Of a stretch of DNA of 64,000 nucleotides, positions 23,111-34,912 are shown piece by piece; positions within the stretch are counted from its first letter, which is position 1; each line of letters starts with the position of its first letter. Position numbers and translations under genes: made by a program. This DNA is from Amphiura filiformis (taxonomy: Eukaryota; Echinodermata; Ophiuroidea; Amphilepidida; Amphiuridae), in the NCBI RefSeq assembly GCF_039555335.1, contig NC_092639.1, positions 34,949,293 to 35,013,292 on the forward strand, read 5' to 3'. The notes under the pieces are model-generated. The model saw only the letters and a program-made list of their open reading frames with translations, had not been told where the DNA came from and ran no database searches.

Positions 23111-25130
23111 TGAAACTAGAAACATAACATATAAATCTAATTGCAATCATATTACCACATAATGGGGTTTAAGAAGATTTATACTTGGTTTAACTAGTCT
23201 ACTAGAGTTGAGGCGTAAACTGGCATTGCTGGTCAAAGCCATGGCCTCTCTGGGATCAACAGTCAAAAGGATCCCGACTATCTAGCTAGTTATTCATTTT
23301 TACACTTCTTAAAAAACAGTTTAATGTGGTGATGTGACTGCAACAGCTATTTTTTAAATTAATGAACAATCTTTCTTGGGTAAAGATGCATGTATGATTG
23401 GATTTCCAAAATTTTCGAACTAAAGTACTAAATTGAAGTTGCCATATATTTTGTATACGTTTTATAATTTGTTTTATACGAGTGTGTATTGTAACATTGA
23501 ATTTGCCAAAGCATGATTAAATTGTGACTTTGATTAATCATGCTCTTATTATTAATTGAAAATCCAATCAGATGCATTTTTTATCCAAGAAAGTAGCATT
23601 TTGGCATCAAAAAGATAATAAATAATCACTGGTTCACAAGTTTTCTCTAGTTAATCACACTTCATACCAATAACTGCGCACAAACCAGGTTAAAGCGGGT
23701 CTTCCCTGGTGACTAAACACGGGTTATAATAAGCCAAATCTGCATTGCAATTTGCAATGCATTGTGGGACAGTTTTTTTTCCCTCTGACCTATCGGGAAA
23801 ATTGTTTTTTGTGTGTACAAAATATTATTTATAATGTTTTACTAGAATGAAAATTGTTTTAAAAAAACATGATTATTTCATAAATTAATATTATTATTTA
23901 AAATATTGTTACTGATAACATTATTACAATAATGAATGAATGATAATTACAGCAATTTCCCCGATATGTTAGAGGTCAAAGTGCAACAAAACTGCTCTCA
24001 AAACGGAAACCGGAAGTTACAATGCTGATTGGGCTTATTACCTCTGACTTACTGTGACTTTTGACACAGAAGTTCAATGGTTGTTTTGCATCAATAAATG
24101 ATAATTAAACATGTAAAGTGAATTTTTCTAATTGTTGAGGAATTCATCTTCGCCCGAAATGGCTGAATTCTAAGCATTCCCATTTTCAAACCAATTCCTT
24201 ACATTTTTTACAACTTCAAAACATTCTTAGTAACACGAAGTATAATGTTAAATCACTACCTTTCTAAAGAACAATCACTCATAACATATTATTCTTCTCT
24301 TGATGTTATTATGTTAACAAAAAAAGACCAAAAAAAGTTTACAAAATATATATTGTATATAAAAAACCAAGTACTGCCATCATAGTTAACGTACTCGTGT
24401 GTACGAAAACTTTAGAATTTTGAATGTTTTGAAAAGAGTGAAATATAGGTTTCTTTTTTTTACCAATATTTGCAGCTTTCAAGATTTTAAGAAAATCTTG
24501 ACATATTTTTCGTTTTACTTTTTTTTTTGTAATGCCTTTAAAATATCATAACCAAATTATGACTGAGCACATGTTGGAATCTAATCAATAATCTCTTGCG
24601 TAACAACAAAATGATCTGCCTTGACGACGGTGCTAATGAGAGCACTATTATACCAGTTGCTATGAGATTCAACAGGGTTCAAAATAACTGCAAATTTACA
24701 AAAACAAAAACATTTTGAAATCACAGTTGATAACTTGGTTTCTTTTCGTTAAACCATTAACAATCTGATTCAGCCGGTTGTGCTTTGTCATATCATTGAA
24801 GATGGCACAATATGGTGTTCATGAGTGTGAATGTAGTTTGGATCAAAACTTCTCGTTATATTGAGCCCTGTACAATATAATAGTACCACATGTGTGCCTG
24901 CTTAGTTAAATACACATGATATACTCAGACTATTCAATGTAAAATGCAACCACAGTGTATTTTTTTGGCTGTAGCTTGTATTATTATTATTTTTTTATAA
25001 CTCCATAATATAATTGTATGGACGATATTGTGAGATGGAGCTTATAATGTTCGACTCTAGTACTCTCTTGATTAAGTTCTTTGAAATATTTTTTTTAATA
25101 AAACACTGAAAATCTGATTTTTTTTTTTCA
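23111..25130 (+). other. CCND: Probable cyclin D 3' UTR
   Basis: After the stop codon comes about 2 kb of AT-rich sequence with no bounded repeat, in contrast with the repeat-filled intergenic DNA further on. It ends at a well-formed poly(A) signal. Several ATTTA-like motifs occur, such as ATTATTTA. Vertebrate CCND1/2 transcripts also have long UTRs, so the extent is plausible but inferred. Confidence 0.45.
25097..25102 (+). terminator. Candidate poly(A) signal for cyclin D
   Basis: AATAAA followed within 25-90 bases by a T-run and then a GT-rich stretch (TGTGTGTTTGTGCGAGTGTT, about 25169-25188), the usual layout of a cleavage site with its downstream element. A second AATAAA at 26356-26361 could serve a longer form. 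Confidence 0.45.
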
Positions 25131-26425
25131 ATTGGTTCATTTTACTTTTGAAAACTTTTCTTAATTATGTGTGTTTGTGCGAGTGTTCCCAGCAATTAAT
25201 CTTGTTTGCAGTGACTGAAAAGTGTGGCAAATTATTCTTGAATCACCTAAAAAATAATGATAGTCCTAGGTAATATTCCGATATGTAGAAATAAAAGGGG
25301 AAAGTGGCTGTTACAGTTTAAATCCATACACCCCTTATGAACGACATTACCTTAATCTCCTGCACAGGGAGTGTAGATTTCAAATGGAGTCATCCATTAA
25401 GGTCAGCTTTCCGTTAAGTGTATGTATTTCAACTGCAACAGCCCAATGTGGGTAACGCAAGAAATTAGATTGGCAAATCATAGCCTTTGTATCGTAATTG
25501 TTTTTTATACTCTTTGGGACAAGAACATTGCGAAGATACCGTTTTTATATACCTTACTCAGATATATATGCGTTTTTAGTACTATTTTCGTAAGGCGTAA
25601 GGAAGAAAATTGGTGCCAATCTATAGTATACCATTTTGGAAATTTTATAACCTGTTCTGATGTGTAACCAATTTTTATATTGATATTTTTAAATGCCTTA
25701 ATCAATTGTATACCTTGAAAATACACGTTTTTTGCTGCGGTTTTATATAAACAACCAATAACTCAAAATTTGATACAAAATGTTTTCCAAGTAATAATTG
25801 TCTTCCAATTTGGTAAATGATATTAATCTTTTAAGTCACGTTGTTGCTGCTTTAATAATACTTAATAGAATGGTTTGCAAAACCTTTAAGCCCTTTATAA
25901 TCATTGAGGTGAATTATTTGATACTTCTTAAACAAAGTTAGATAATGGTACATAAATTAAGGGTACATCGTTGTTTTACATACGTATCTTGCCTGATGAA
26001 AGTCAAGGAGAGGATAACCGTTTGATAAATAAACAATGCACCCTTAAATGTTATTCTAATTATTTTTTAATAAAGTGAATTTGCATTGAATTTTTGATGA
26101 GAAATGGAGCGAGTTTGAACGTGAGAGTGAATCGACAATGAACTTATTCAAAAGTACTTTTTTATTATGATTGGATTATTACAGGTACTAGGAGACAAGT
26201 TTTTTTATTACCATTAAAATGGTATTTCTGATGTATATGATACATGATGAATTTTGTACTGTATTTTATGAAACTTTTTAAGTACTATTGTTAAATACAG
26301 TGTTTTTAAATTCATGTGGAGAATGATGAAATGTATGACATGAAAAGGATTGACAAATAAAATGATGATATAAAACGAAATTGATGAATGAGTTAAGTTT
26401 CATATTTTTTGTTGTTCATGACTTA
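25131..26425. other. Intergenic or distal 3' UTR, no gene seen
   Basis: AT-rich unique-looking sequence with another AATAAA at 26356-26361. No repeat boundary, RNA gene or coding exon was recognised. Confidence 0.5.
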
Positions 26426-26961
26426 TAAGGCTAAGTAAAAAATAAAACATGTTTCACGTCCGGGTTTTCGAAAAAAGGAGGAAGAGGGGGCTTTTTATTT
26501 TCTATTTTTTATCGTAAAATTGGTGTAAATACCCATACTTGGAGCTGTTTTAGCGTACAATCCGTACATACAAAAATGTCTGGAAAAAGGAGGAGGCCCT
26601 TTTTTATTTGTTGTTCTGAGAGTTACACCCCCTCTAATGATCACAAAACCTTCCTAAAATGTTTCTTGTATCTTAAAGGTCCGTGACCCGATCGACAGCA
26701 TCATCCCCCCCGATTTTTTTCATTGTTGATGAGGTTTTGGTATCACATAATAGATACTATTTTTCTCATTACCATCCTGAAATTTGACGCTCCAAGTCGA
26801 TGTATTTCCGGAGAAATCATGAATCACAGCGGTTTTTACAGGTATACCAGTTTGTAAACAATAAAAATTACTTCGGATCATGGGAAGAGAAAAAAGCGAA
26901 CTACGCTAAGTGCTGAGGAGACGGTCCGCCGTATATAATTAAAACAATTCCATGAATATTT

Positions 26962-27040
26962 CAGTTGGTGAAATAGCTCAATTGGTTAGCGCGCCGTTCT
27001 TTTACCCAAGAGGTACCCGGTTCAAAACGATACGAACGGG
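26962..27040 (+). mobile_element. tRNA-derived SINE head or tRNA pseudogene (Lys-like)
   Basis: Box A TAGCTCAATTGGTTAGCG at 26974-26991 and a B-box-like GGTTCAAAAC at 27019-27028 have tRNA spacing, with CTTTTA in the anticodon-loop region. The acceptor and T stems do not pair well, and a GTTGTTGTT tail follows, so this is a SINE remnant rather than a working tRNA gene. Confidence 0.6.
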
Positions 27041-27160
27041 AATTGTTGTTGTTGCATGCCTACCCAGAATGCAATTCACGTATACAAGGTATTGGATTGC
27101 AAATTTGGCTATTTATTCACATTTACGCTGAAAATGCTCTCGTTTTTTCACAAAGCAGCA

Positions 27161-27553
27161 TAAGGCCGTATAAAATTAATGTTTTGGTTCTCGTCCAGAG
27201 GATTTTCATGAATTGATGAGGGAGGGAGGTGTTTTTTTTTTTTTTTTTTTTCCAATGTAAAATTAGCATTGTGAGTAGTTTTCGGTCTTCTCCAACAGTG
27301 CTCGAGGAAACGATGAGGCCCTTTTTTTTTTTTTTTTTCAAATGTGAGATTCTGAGGATAAACCCCTAGAGTACCACAAAAAGACTTGGAAGTGATGCTT
27401 GTTCTCTAATAAACTTATTTATATGTATGAAGATTTCATAAATCATTCCAAAGTCTAAAAAATTGAAAAATCTAAAAAAAAAAAAAAATCTGACAAATCC
27501 CAGAAATTGAGGAGGAGGGACGAGAACCAAAATATTAATTTTACACGGCCTAA
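27161..27553. mobile_element. Nested TIR element (393 bp)
   Basis: The ends are inverted copies over about 35 bp. The interior has long T runs near one end and an A run near the other, giving a foldback structure. There is no ORF beyond low-complexity frames. Confidence 0.7.
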
Positions 27554-28135
27554 AGGGGGAGATATTTGATATTATTATGTAATTTTAAAGACAATCCATA
27601 TCCAAAACCAATAGGGTTACCCCCTTTAACAAGGCTATAGAAAGCATCTCAACAACATAAAAATATTTTTTGTAAAGTTATAACAAAAAAACAAAAAATA
27701 AAAATTTATTTGAGAAAACCTCAAAAAAGGAAGCGGGAGGGGACGTGAAACATGTTTATTTTTTTATTTGGCCTAATATACTAGTAGTCCCATGTCTTGG
27801 AATAGGTAACAGACCAACAAAGTTAGTAAATGTTCACAGTAAATGGTTAGGCCTATATTAGTTTAAACGATGTATGTGTGCGTCCTTAGCTGAATAATTT
27901 TTCTAGATTACCCCATATATTTGTAACACACGCAGTGCCCTTTTCACTTGTGTTTTCAAACCCAAGCCCCCTCCCCTCCTGGATGCTGGTCGGATTTAGT
28001 AGTCTTTTGACCAACTTCATTGATGTGACCATGTGACATGGTCTTTCATAATAATAGTTTTAGACTAGCACCACCCCACACATATATCTTGTTGCGGTGC
28101 AAAATCCCCTCCCATATCCCCTACAGATGGGGGGT

Positions 28136-28332
28136 GCAGTGGTAGCCAGCACTTTTTCAGAGGGTGGGCAATGCAACAACCTGACGGAAATGGTCAAACA
28201 TGGGTTTAAAAGTACAAAATAAAGCCTAAAAATATTAAATATCAGGGCAGCCAGCATCCCACAGGGGGCAAGACTTCTCAAGGGGGGGGGGCAGGTTCTC
28301 CCCCTTCTTTGCCACCCCTGGCTACGCCACCG
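28136..28332. mobile_element. Small TIR element, GTGGYGTAGCCAGG type
   Basis: TGGTAGCCAGCACTTTTTCA on the left shares its terminus with the reverse of the element end at 158-180. The right end CCACCCCTGGCTACGCCAC gives the inverted partner. The interior carries poly-G runs and no gene. The 126-codon - strand frame across it is a product of the repeat. Confidence 0.55.
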
Positions 28333-29350
28333 GGGGGGGGGGGAGGGGCAGGACATCGCCGCAGGTGCTTTTGAATTAGTCTGAAAATGATCAGAGAAAA
28401 TTATGATCTTATAGAAGTCAACCAGGCTGAAGTCAACCAAATAACAGCTGAATTAGGAGAGTTTTTTGAGTCCGTCTCCTTACGCGTAAAGTTGTCAAGA
28501 ACGGAATTTTAAAAGAACTGCCATTTTTCGCTATTGTGGGATAACGAGCAAATGTTTTTAAAATTCTAATATTGAGATGGTCAGATGCTAAGTTCGTTGG
28601 TATAGGCCAAAATTATAATTATGTTGAACTAAATTGAACCGTGCCTCTGTCAAAAATGCATTACATCATGCAGTAGGCCTATCTTCATGTTTTGCTGGTT
28701 TTTTGAGTGTTTTTGGATAACGTCAGCATTTCGTTGTCTGTTAGCACGTCTTTCAGACTGGACAATAAAATTAGCCTTGCTCATATAAAAAGCCGTTTGT
28801 ATATTTTTGGTTCAACGACCTCCAAGTTAATAATGAAAGAAAAATTGGATTTTTAGCATTCTTTTATAATACCTCTCTGTAAACGAATGTCTATAAAAAG
28901 GTTTCAAGTTTTTTGTTCTTTTTTGAGAAGCATTCTTGACAAATATTGTTGTACATGTACTAAGAAAAAATGGATGAAGTGATTGCATTAACTTTGCAAA
29001 TCCGCACTCATCACAAAATGATGTATGCAAAATCGGACGTTTGGTTTACCATGCTGACCGGAAAAGAGGATTTTCTTGGTATTTTCTAGTTATTGTATAT
29101 AATAATGTATTAGCTTTATGGTTCAATTATCAAGTTGAAGAAAGAATGTACACAATAAATGTCATGGTGTTAAACGTTGAATAGAATCTTGTAGGTTGTT
29201 GTTAATTGGAGATCAGACCAGATTTGGAGGAGGACAAGTTATACAAGACAGATCACGAGGATGAGGCTTAAACTGTTAAATATGAATGTCATATTTCCAT
29301 GGGTGGCCCAAAATGACCTCGCGTGACTTCTTCCGAGGGAACAAGACAGG
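28333..29350. other. Intergenic DNA, no gene seen
   Basis: About 1 kb with no bounded repeat or recognisable coding block on either strand. Confidence 0.5.
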
Positions 29351-29357
29351 TGAATAT

Positions 29358-29402
29358 GCGGGGGTGGGGTGGTGCTGTGGTGGTGGTGGTGGTGGGGGGG
29401 GG
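29358..29402. repeat. G-rich GGT/GTG microsatellite
   Basis: A run of GGTGGTGGT repeats passes into a run of G. One strand is strongly G-rich and could form G-quadruplexes. It lies in intergenic DNA. Confidence 0.85.
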
Positions 29403-29688
29403 TAAGACAGGGGCATTCCAAAGGTGACACGCATGTGCGGCCACAACTTTCAACATGGGCTCTTTTATAGGGACAGATGCTAAAACGTTGGGGTCATTCA
29501 AGGTAAAACGGGGTCATTCTAAAAATTGTTTCTTTTGGGGCAGATTGTATACCGGTAGGGTACCGTACACTGCAAAACAGTGTTTAGGTCGGAATTAAAC
29601 ACTTTTCTAAACACATTTTGCCTTCACTTTGTAAAAATATGAGTGAACATTGGTCAGTGATGGTAGAAAAAAAACACAGGTCACGTAC

Positions 29689-30144
29689 CCTGAACCCCCG
29701 CACCCAACTCAACAAAAAAGTTGACAACCATGAGAGTTCACCCCCCCCCCCTTTTTTTTTCATGCAAAATCGAGGACAAAATTTGCCAAAATACCCCCCC
29801 TCTTTTTTGTAGTTTTTAATGACCAGAATTTCAAACACCCCTTTTCAATGATTAGAATTTCAAACATCCATTAATATCAATGACACTAAATATTGACATA
29901 AAATTTCTGGATTTTCTCAAGTACTCCTTTTATCCACAATTCGCGGACAGTGCAAATTAAATACCCCTATCTTGCTGATTTCACTGTCACAAGTCACGGA
30001 CAGTGCAAATTAAATACCCCCTATTTTGCCAATTTCGCGGTCCTTGCTATATATATAAAATAGCCCCTTTTCTGCGCAATTTGGTAACTCTCATGGCCCA
30101 TGGTTGTCAACTTTTATGTTGAGTTGGGGGGCCAAGCCTGAACC
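29689..30144. mobile_element. hAT-like TIR element with 8-bp target-site duplication
   Basis: The element spans 29697-30136 (440 bp). The inverted ends share CCCAACTCAAC and GTTGAGTTGGG, then GTTGACAACCATGAGAGTT on the left against the reverse on the right. CCTGAACC flanks it at 29689-29696 and 30137-30144. Inside, a GGACAGTGCAAATTAAATAC block occurs twice about 54 bp apart. Non-coding. Confidence 0.75.
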
Positions 30145-32129
30145 GCGAAACGAATTAGGGGAGACTCAAGTTTGGTGAGTGCACATAGTTGGGCCTACAC
30201 GTCCGATCGAGGATTTGATCATACCAGAAGGGCAAAAGGACCATCGAAATTGACTAATTCTATAATAGGCCTAGAAATAGGTCATGATGGGGGTTTTTCC
30301 CGATTTTTACATTGAATATTTTAAATCCCTAAACATGAATGGATGAGAACCGCAATTGTTCCACTGAAGAAACCTCAATAAAGAAACAATTGGCTAAACA
30401 AAAGTAAAACGGACGTTACTAATTAGGCTTACTAAAGCATGTAAAGTAGGCTTATAACTATAAAAGTAAAATAAAATGAAACGTGCGGTGGCTTTTGTAT
30501 TTTCAGTGTAAAATGTTTTTATTGGACCATGCTGTTGCTCCTATAGAGGGCGACATACCACTTTTCTCATTGGTCAGGCAGATCTGGAAAAGTGGATTGC
30601 CGAAGAGGCGCAACCGCGGCCGAGAAGACCAGTATGCAGCAGAGGAGAAGACAGAGAAATTTTTTGACACTGACCAATTTGACTAAATGCACAATTTACA
30701 CAACACTATTACATGAATATGCAATGTTATTGTTTCAGAGTTTCCGCGCCGATATCAGACACTCAACATGCTCAAGTCAGTGCCAAAAATCGTCATTTTG
30801 GTCACTAAATCGGCATTTTGGTCAGTGCCAAAAATCGGCATTGCCGAAACAACGAGCAGTTTCCAGAATGCCGGCATATCTGCAGCATAGCGGCTTCCAA
30901 ATTGAACAAAACAACATGTATGAGGATGAAGGAATCACAACAAAGGACATACTGATTATTAATATGTTAGACAATATCCCTTCAATTCACCGGCATAAAC
31001 TTTGGTAAATTTCGACATGCAGTTTTATAGTGTTATTTTGACACGTACACTGCTCTGAAGAAACAATCGTCAACTTTTGACTGCTGTTGTCACAATAATT
31101 ACGAAACGTCGATAGAAAACTGCCAAAAGGGACGAAATTTTGATGTATACATGCTTTATCAAGAAAATTGAATAGGCCTATTTTCGACAACGAGCAGTTG
31201 AGTGTTGCGCCACGCCGATCGGATGATCAACCGGCCAGGACGTGCAGTCCCTAAATTCAGTAAATTTTCATCGTCAACCGTGTAATTGAATGGGATTATT
31301 TTGAAATTTTAAAACGCTTGAAATATCACAAACAAATAGGCCTATGTTGATAAATAATATAAATACAAGCTAAAACCGTTGGGGTTCGATAATGAACCCC
31401 ACAAAACTAACTGAGTATATGGAAAATGCCATACGGCCGGGCGGTTTCACGAGTTGCCGGCTCGATCATGTCATCCGCCGCCTGCAACCGGCCACCTGAT
31501 GCCGAAAACCGCCTAACCGGCCAGCATTTTTTATGTTTCATTTTTTGTGCTCTCATTCGCCAGAGAAAAATGTTGGTGTGAATGATTACAGAAAAGACTA
31601 TTCAGAAGGCCTGAAAAGGGTGACCAGTTCTTAACTAAACTAATTACATGGATAAATGGTGAATATTAAATTAGACCCTACCAAATTTAGGATGTTCATT
31701 TTTTGCAATAATTTGTTTGCCAATGAAATAATGTGGCTTGAAGTTACGGTCCACAAATTTAATGTTTAATATCATTGATCATTGGCTTATGAAGATTTTC
31801 AACATGGGGGGGGCTGACGAAAGAGAACATTTTGGTGACCCATTCTGGGGTGCCCAAGGAAGTTGGCTGGTTGCCCCCCCCCTCGGTGTCAGGAAATTTT
31901 GCGAAAAATAGGTCAAAACACCCATAGTTTCCTGGTATCTGGTTACATTTTTTACTTCATCAGGAATTATTGGGTGGGGTGGGGCTGAGCTCCACAAGCC
32001 CCCCGCGCACAGTGACATCGCCCCGATATCTTCATAGTAGAAATCGCCATGGTAGGTTGAATCCACAGCCACACATGGCTATTTTATTCGGACCTTATGA
32101 GATGCATATTATTAGCGAAGTGACCTGAC
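30145..32129. other. Intergenic DNA, no secure gene
   Basis: Contains a 138-codon frame (30592-31008) and a 67-codon frame overlapping it, neither with a recognisable domain nor with splice or start context that convinces. Around 30778-30845 the words AAAATCGKCATT and TTTTGGTCA repeat two to three times. Confidence 0.5.
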
Positions 32130-32838
32130 TAAAGCCCGATCCTGACTCCACTTCGCAGCGCGATGCGATGCTGCGATGCTTTTCAAACATCTCAACATCG
32201 CGCGATGAAATTAAAATGTACATTTTAATTTCATCGCGCGATGTTGCTATGTTTTAAAAGCGTGTGGGGTCTGCATCTCCTTTTATCATTCTACCGACCT
32301 TGATTTTCCAGCAGCCAATCACAAACGCATGCGCGTATTTTGGGGGGGGGGCTTTGGGGGCGCCAGCCCCCGGGGTCAAAGTAGGGGGTGTCAAAAACGA
32401 AGGGGCGGCGGACGTGCGGCAACGAAGGGGGCGGCAAAACGAATTAACAAAGAAAAAGGGCGCAAAAATTTAAAAGCGTAAAAAATGTGAAAAAAGGTTG
32501 CTTTTAGGGTTTTTTTTTTTTTTTGCTCTTCACTTTTCAAACGACCGTGAAAAAATTGGGTCAACCTTTTCGGGCTGTTAAGGAAGGGGCGGCAAAATTG
32601 TTTCTTCTTCAGCCCCCGGGGTTGGGGCGGCCACGGTACGCCACTGAAACGTGCACGTCTGCGATATCGCAGCGCGATGCGAAAAAGTTGAACATTGTTC
32701 AACTCCTTCGTGGACCGAAATTTCCACCGCGCGATGAGAATTTTCACCGCTGACCTCGTATAAACCTGGATCAAATAACAGTTTTTATGGCATCGCAGCA
32801 TCGCATCGCGCCGCGATGTGGTGTCAGGATCGGGCTTA
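32130..32838. mobile_element. GC-rich TIR element (709 bp) with a perfect-looking hairpin inside
   Basis: The left end TAAAGCCCGATCCTGAC, with CGCAGCGCGATGCGATGCTG further in, is inverted at the right as CAGCATCGCATCGCGCCGCG with GTCAGGATCGGGCTTA. The arms are about 50 bp. A palindrome sits at 32178-32261, and a separate G-rich block (32340-32645) ending in a GTACGCCACTG-type terminus appears nested within. The 173-codon - strand frame here is a by-product of the repeat. Confidence 0.75.
32178..32261. repeat. 84-bp near-perfect palindrome
   Basis: Two 42-base arms meet at TGTACA (centre 32219/32220). The arms include ACATCGCGCGATGAAATT and its inverse, with a few mismatches only in the outer third. 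It would extrude as a strong cruciform. Confidence 0.85.
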
Positions 32839-34079
32839 AGGCTATGACAATAGACGGGGTAATTGATTTCTCGCTGTGTTAGCAAGCTAATTGTATACGA
32901 CATTGCGGTCAATGGTTAATATACTGTCTCCACTTGAGTGAGTGCCGCTATAGCCTGCTGCGCGCTGTAGTCCATAGGCCTACAGGACCAACGCAATATA
33001 AAATTGAGAGTTTTGGTCAAATTTTGAGTTCAACGCGCACGCTAACGACTATAATATCTGTTCAACACGTATTTTCAAGTGTATGAGACCACATCTGGTT
33101 TCTTGAGAAAAATTCATTTACGGGAGATATTCATCATTTTCTAAGCCAGTATCCGAAGATTTTCGTCTGATATCAAAATCGTGCATAGCAATTCACGTGT
33201 ATCGATCCCGTGTATTCATTTTAATGTCTCTGCTGCACCAAATAATTATTAGCCAGGCGATGTCGGTGTGCCCCGTTTCCTGAGCCTTTTTTATGGTAGG
33301 CCTATTTATTTACCTATCGTCTGTGAGTTCATAGTGGAGAAGATAAACCAAATCCCCGGCCGGCCAAATTCTTGTTAGAGTGTGTCAATTCGGTCAAAAA
33401 TGTAACAGTTGTCCATGGCATTTACATTACCCTCCTGTACTTTCCCGGTCTTTAATCTAGCATTCTTTCTTTCAACGTTTTTTTTAATTTTCAGTTCTTG
33501 TATTGACTGAATTGGTCGCTTGCGTTATTCTCTTGAGTTTCATTTCTCAGTTTTAAGGTTAGCCGAGAGTTTTTCATGCGCTTGATTTCAGAGGGGCGTA
33601 AGTTCATAACAGAAACAGCCATGCAGAAAATGAACAAGCGTACCGGGACGTAGGCCTACTTACAATAGAATATCGATCCACGGTCAAGACATGAAAAGGC
33701 TATGAAACTTGGCTTAGCTCGTGCCCGGAGCTCGGATGCCGGGGGGTGGCACAAGCCGTTCTCGGCAATTTTCACAAGGATTTTATAAATTTTAAAATTG
33801 ATTGGGGCACTTCGTCAAGCTACGCCCTGGAAAATGTGTTGATTTTGAATTTATAGCCTTGATATCTTTGATGAAATCAATGCTGCTATTCCCCTGATTA
33901 CAATGTAGGCCTAAGGGTAGGCAACAACAACAATATCAAAAAGCAATTATTTGTAAATCGAATTTGGGATGAAAATCAACAAGACAGACTTAGCAGGCCT
34001 ACAAATTTCTGAATTATATAAAGTGAAAAACAATCAATCACGATTCACTGCACTCAGCGAATCAATCAAATAAAACTAA
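32839..34079. other. Intergenic DNA, no gene seen
   Basis: Mixed-composition sequence with scattered AGGCCTA words. No bounded repeat, no RNA gene and no recognisable coding block. Confidence 0.5.
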
Positions 34080-34255
34080 AAAGAAAGGAGCAAGAAAGAA
34101 TAAAGACATAGTGAAAAAGAGGAAGAAAGAGAGAGAAAGAAAATAAACGAAAATGAAAGAAAGAAAGAAAGAAATGAAAAAAAGAAATGAAAAAAGGGAG
34201 AAAGAAAAGAGGAAAGAAAGGAAGTAAAAATGAGAAAAGAGAAAAAAAAAGAAAA
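34080..34255. repeat. Purine-rich (GAAA)n tract
   Basis: About 175 bases consisting almost only of A and G on the + strand, in imperfect GAAA/AAAG repeats. It directly abuts the tRNA-derived sequence at 34262 and so is probably the tail or body of that SINE. Confidence 0.85.
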
Positions 34256-34261
34256 TTCAGC

Positions 34262-34342
34262 CACACGGAGACTCGAACCCACAAAAATAGTTCATATTAG
34301 ATTATCAGTCCAATGCTCTATCCACTCGGCCATCGATCAACT
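34262..34342 (-). mobile_element. tRNA-derived SINE head or tRNA pseudogene
   Basis: On the - strand, ATGGCCGAGTGGATAGAGCA gives box A and GGGTTCGAGTC gives box B. A five-base-pair anticodon stem encloses CTGATAA, which would read as anticodon GAT. The acceptor arms do not pair and the T stem is broken, so it is not a credible functional tRNA. A pyrimidine-rich tail follows on the same strand. Confidence 0.65.
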
Positions 34343-34912
34343 TACGCAATAGACTGTTCTCAAAGCGGGTGATATAACTATAATTGGATGCAATTCAAGA
34401 TGATTACAATCGCGTCCGCATTATGGCTCTTAGAATAAACACGCATGTCGGCGCTGAAATTTTGAACAAACTGATGGAGGAAAACCTCGTTTTTTGCAAA
34501 ACTAGCTTCAATTTGGAGTGAAAATCAAATGGAATAGCAATTGGCAGAATGTTGAGAAATAATGTAGGTATTCAGATGTCTAAATTAACGTCTCGTAATC
34601 AAGATATCGATAATTTCACAAACCAGCTTTTTCTCAAGCAAATTCTCCAAAATTTTCCCCCAAAAGGGCTTTTAAAATTTAATCGGTACTGTATTTGGTT
34701 CTTCCCCATGGCAACATTATTTCTTTGATCGATTTATAATACAATACGAAAAGAAGAAAACAATCGCTCGGTGTGGATTTATACGGAGCGCACATTTGAA
34801 AAAAACCTCATGGAACGTGTTTTTGATGTTGTGAACATGGTGGGTAAAAATGCTTTAAACGAAGGATTTTCAAATTTATTCTAATAATTTGTATATAACA
34901 CACACAAAAATG
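34343..34912. other. Intergenic DNA between SINE and TTAA element
   Basis: No bounded feature or gene recognised. Confidence 0.5.

Larger units (their letters stand above)
26426..27777. mobile_element. 1.35-kb TIR element with a same-family element nested inside
   Basis: The left end contains AAACATGTTTCACGTCC at about 26446; the right end is the inverse GGACGTGAAACATGTTT (about 27741-27757) followed by an A/T-rich strip and GGCCTAA. Inside, 27161-27553 has its own ends: TAAGGCCGTATAAAATTAAT with GGTTCTCGTCC, mirrored by GGACGAGAACC and ACGGCCTAAA. The termini of both share the pattern TTAGGCC, an A/T strip, then CACGTCC or CTCGTCC. A tRNA-like SINE head and a TTAA-type start also sit inside. 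Confidence 0.7.

Noticed and set aside
30592..31008. 138-codon open frame
   Set aside because: No recognisable domain; it overlaps another frame and internal short repeats, with no splice or conservation evidence.
32391..32912. 173-codon open frame on the - strand, the longest in the window
   Set aside because: It runs across the right arm and nested G-rich part of a TIR element and ends in low-complexity arginine/proline residues; no domain is recognisable.
34066..34284. Phenylalanine/serine-rich frames on the - strand resembling membrane proteins
   Set aside because: They are the complement of a (GAAA)n purine tract.
34262..34342. Functional tRNA-Ile (GAT) gene on the - strand
   Set aside because: Box A and B and an anticodon stem are present, but the acceptor arms do not pair, the T stem is broken, and anticodon GAT is not normal for nuclear eukaryotic tRNA-Ile.
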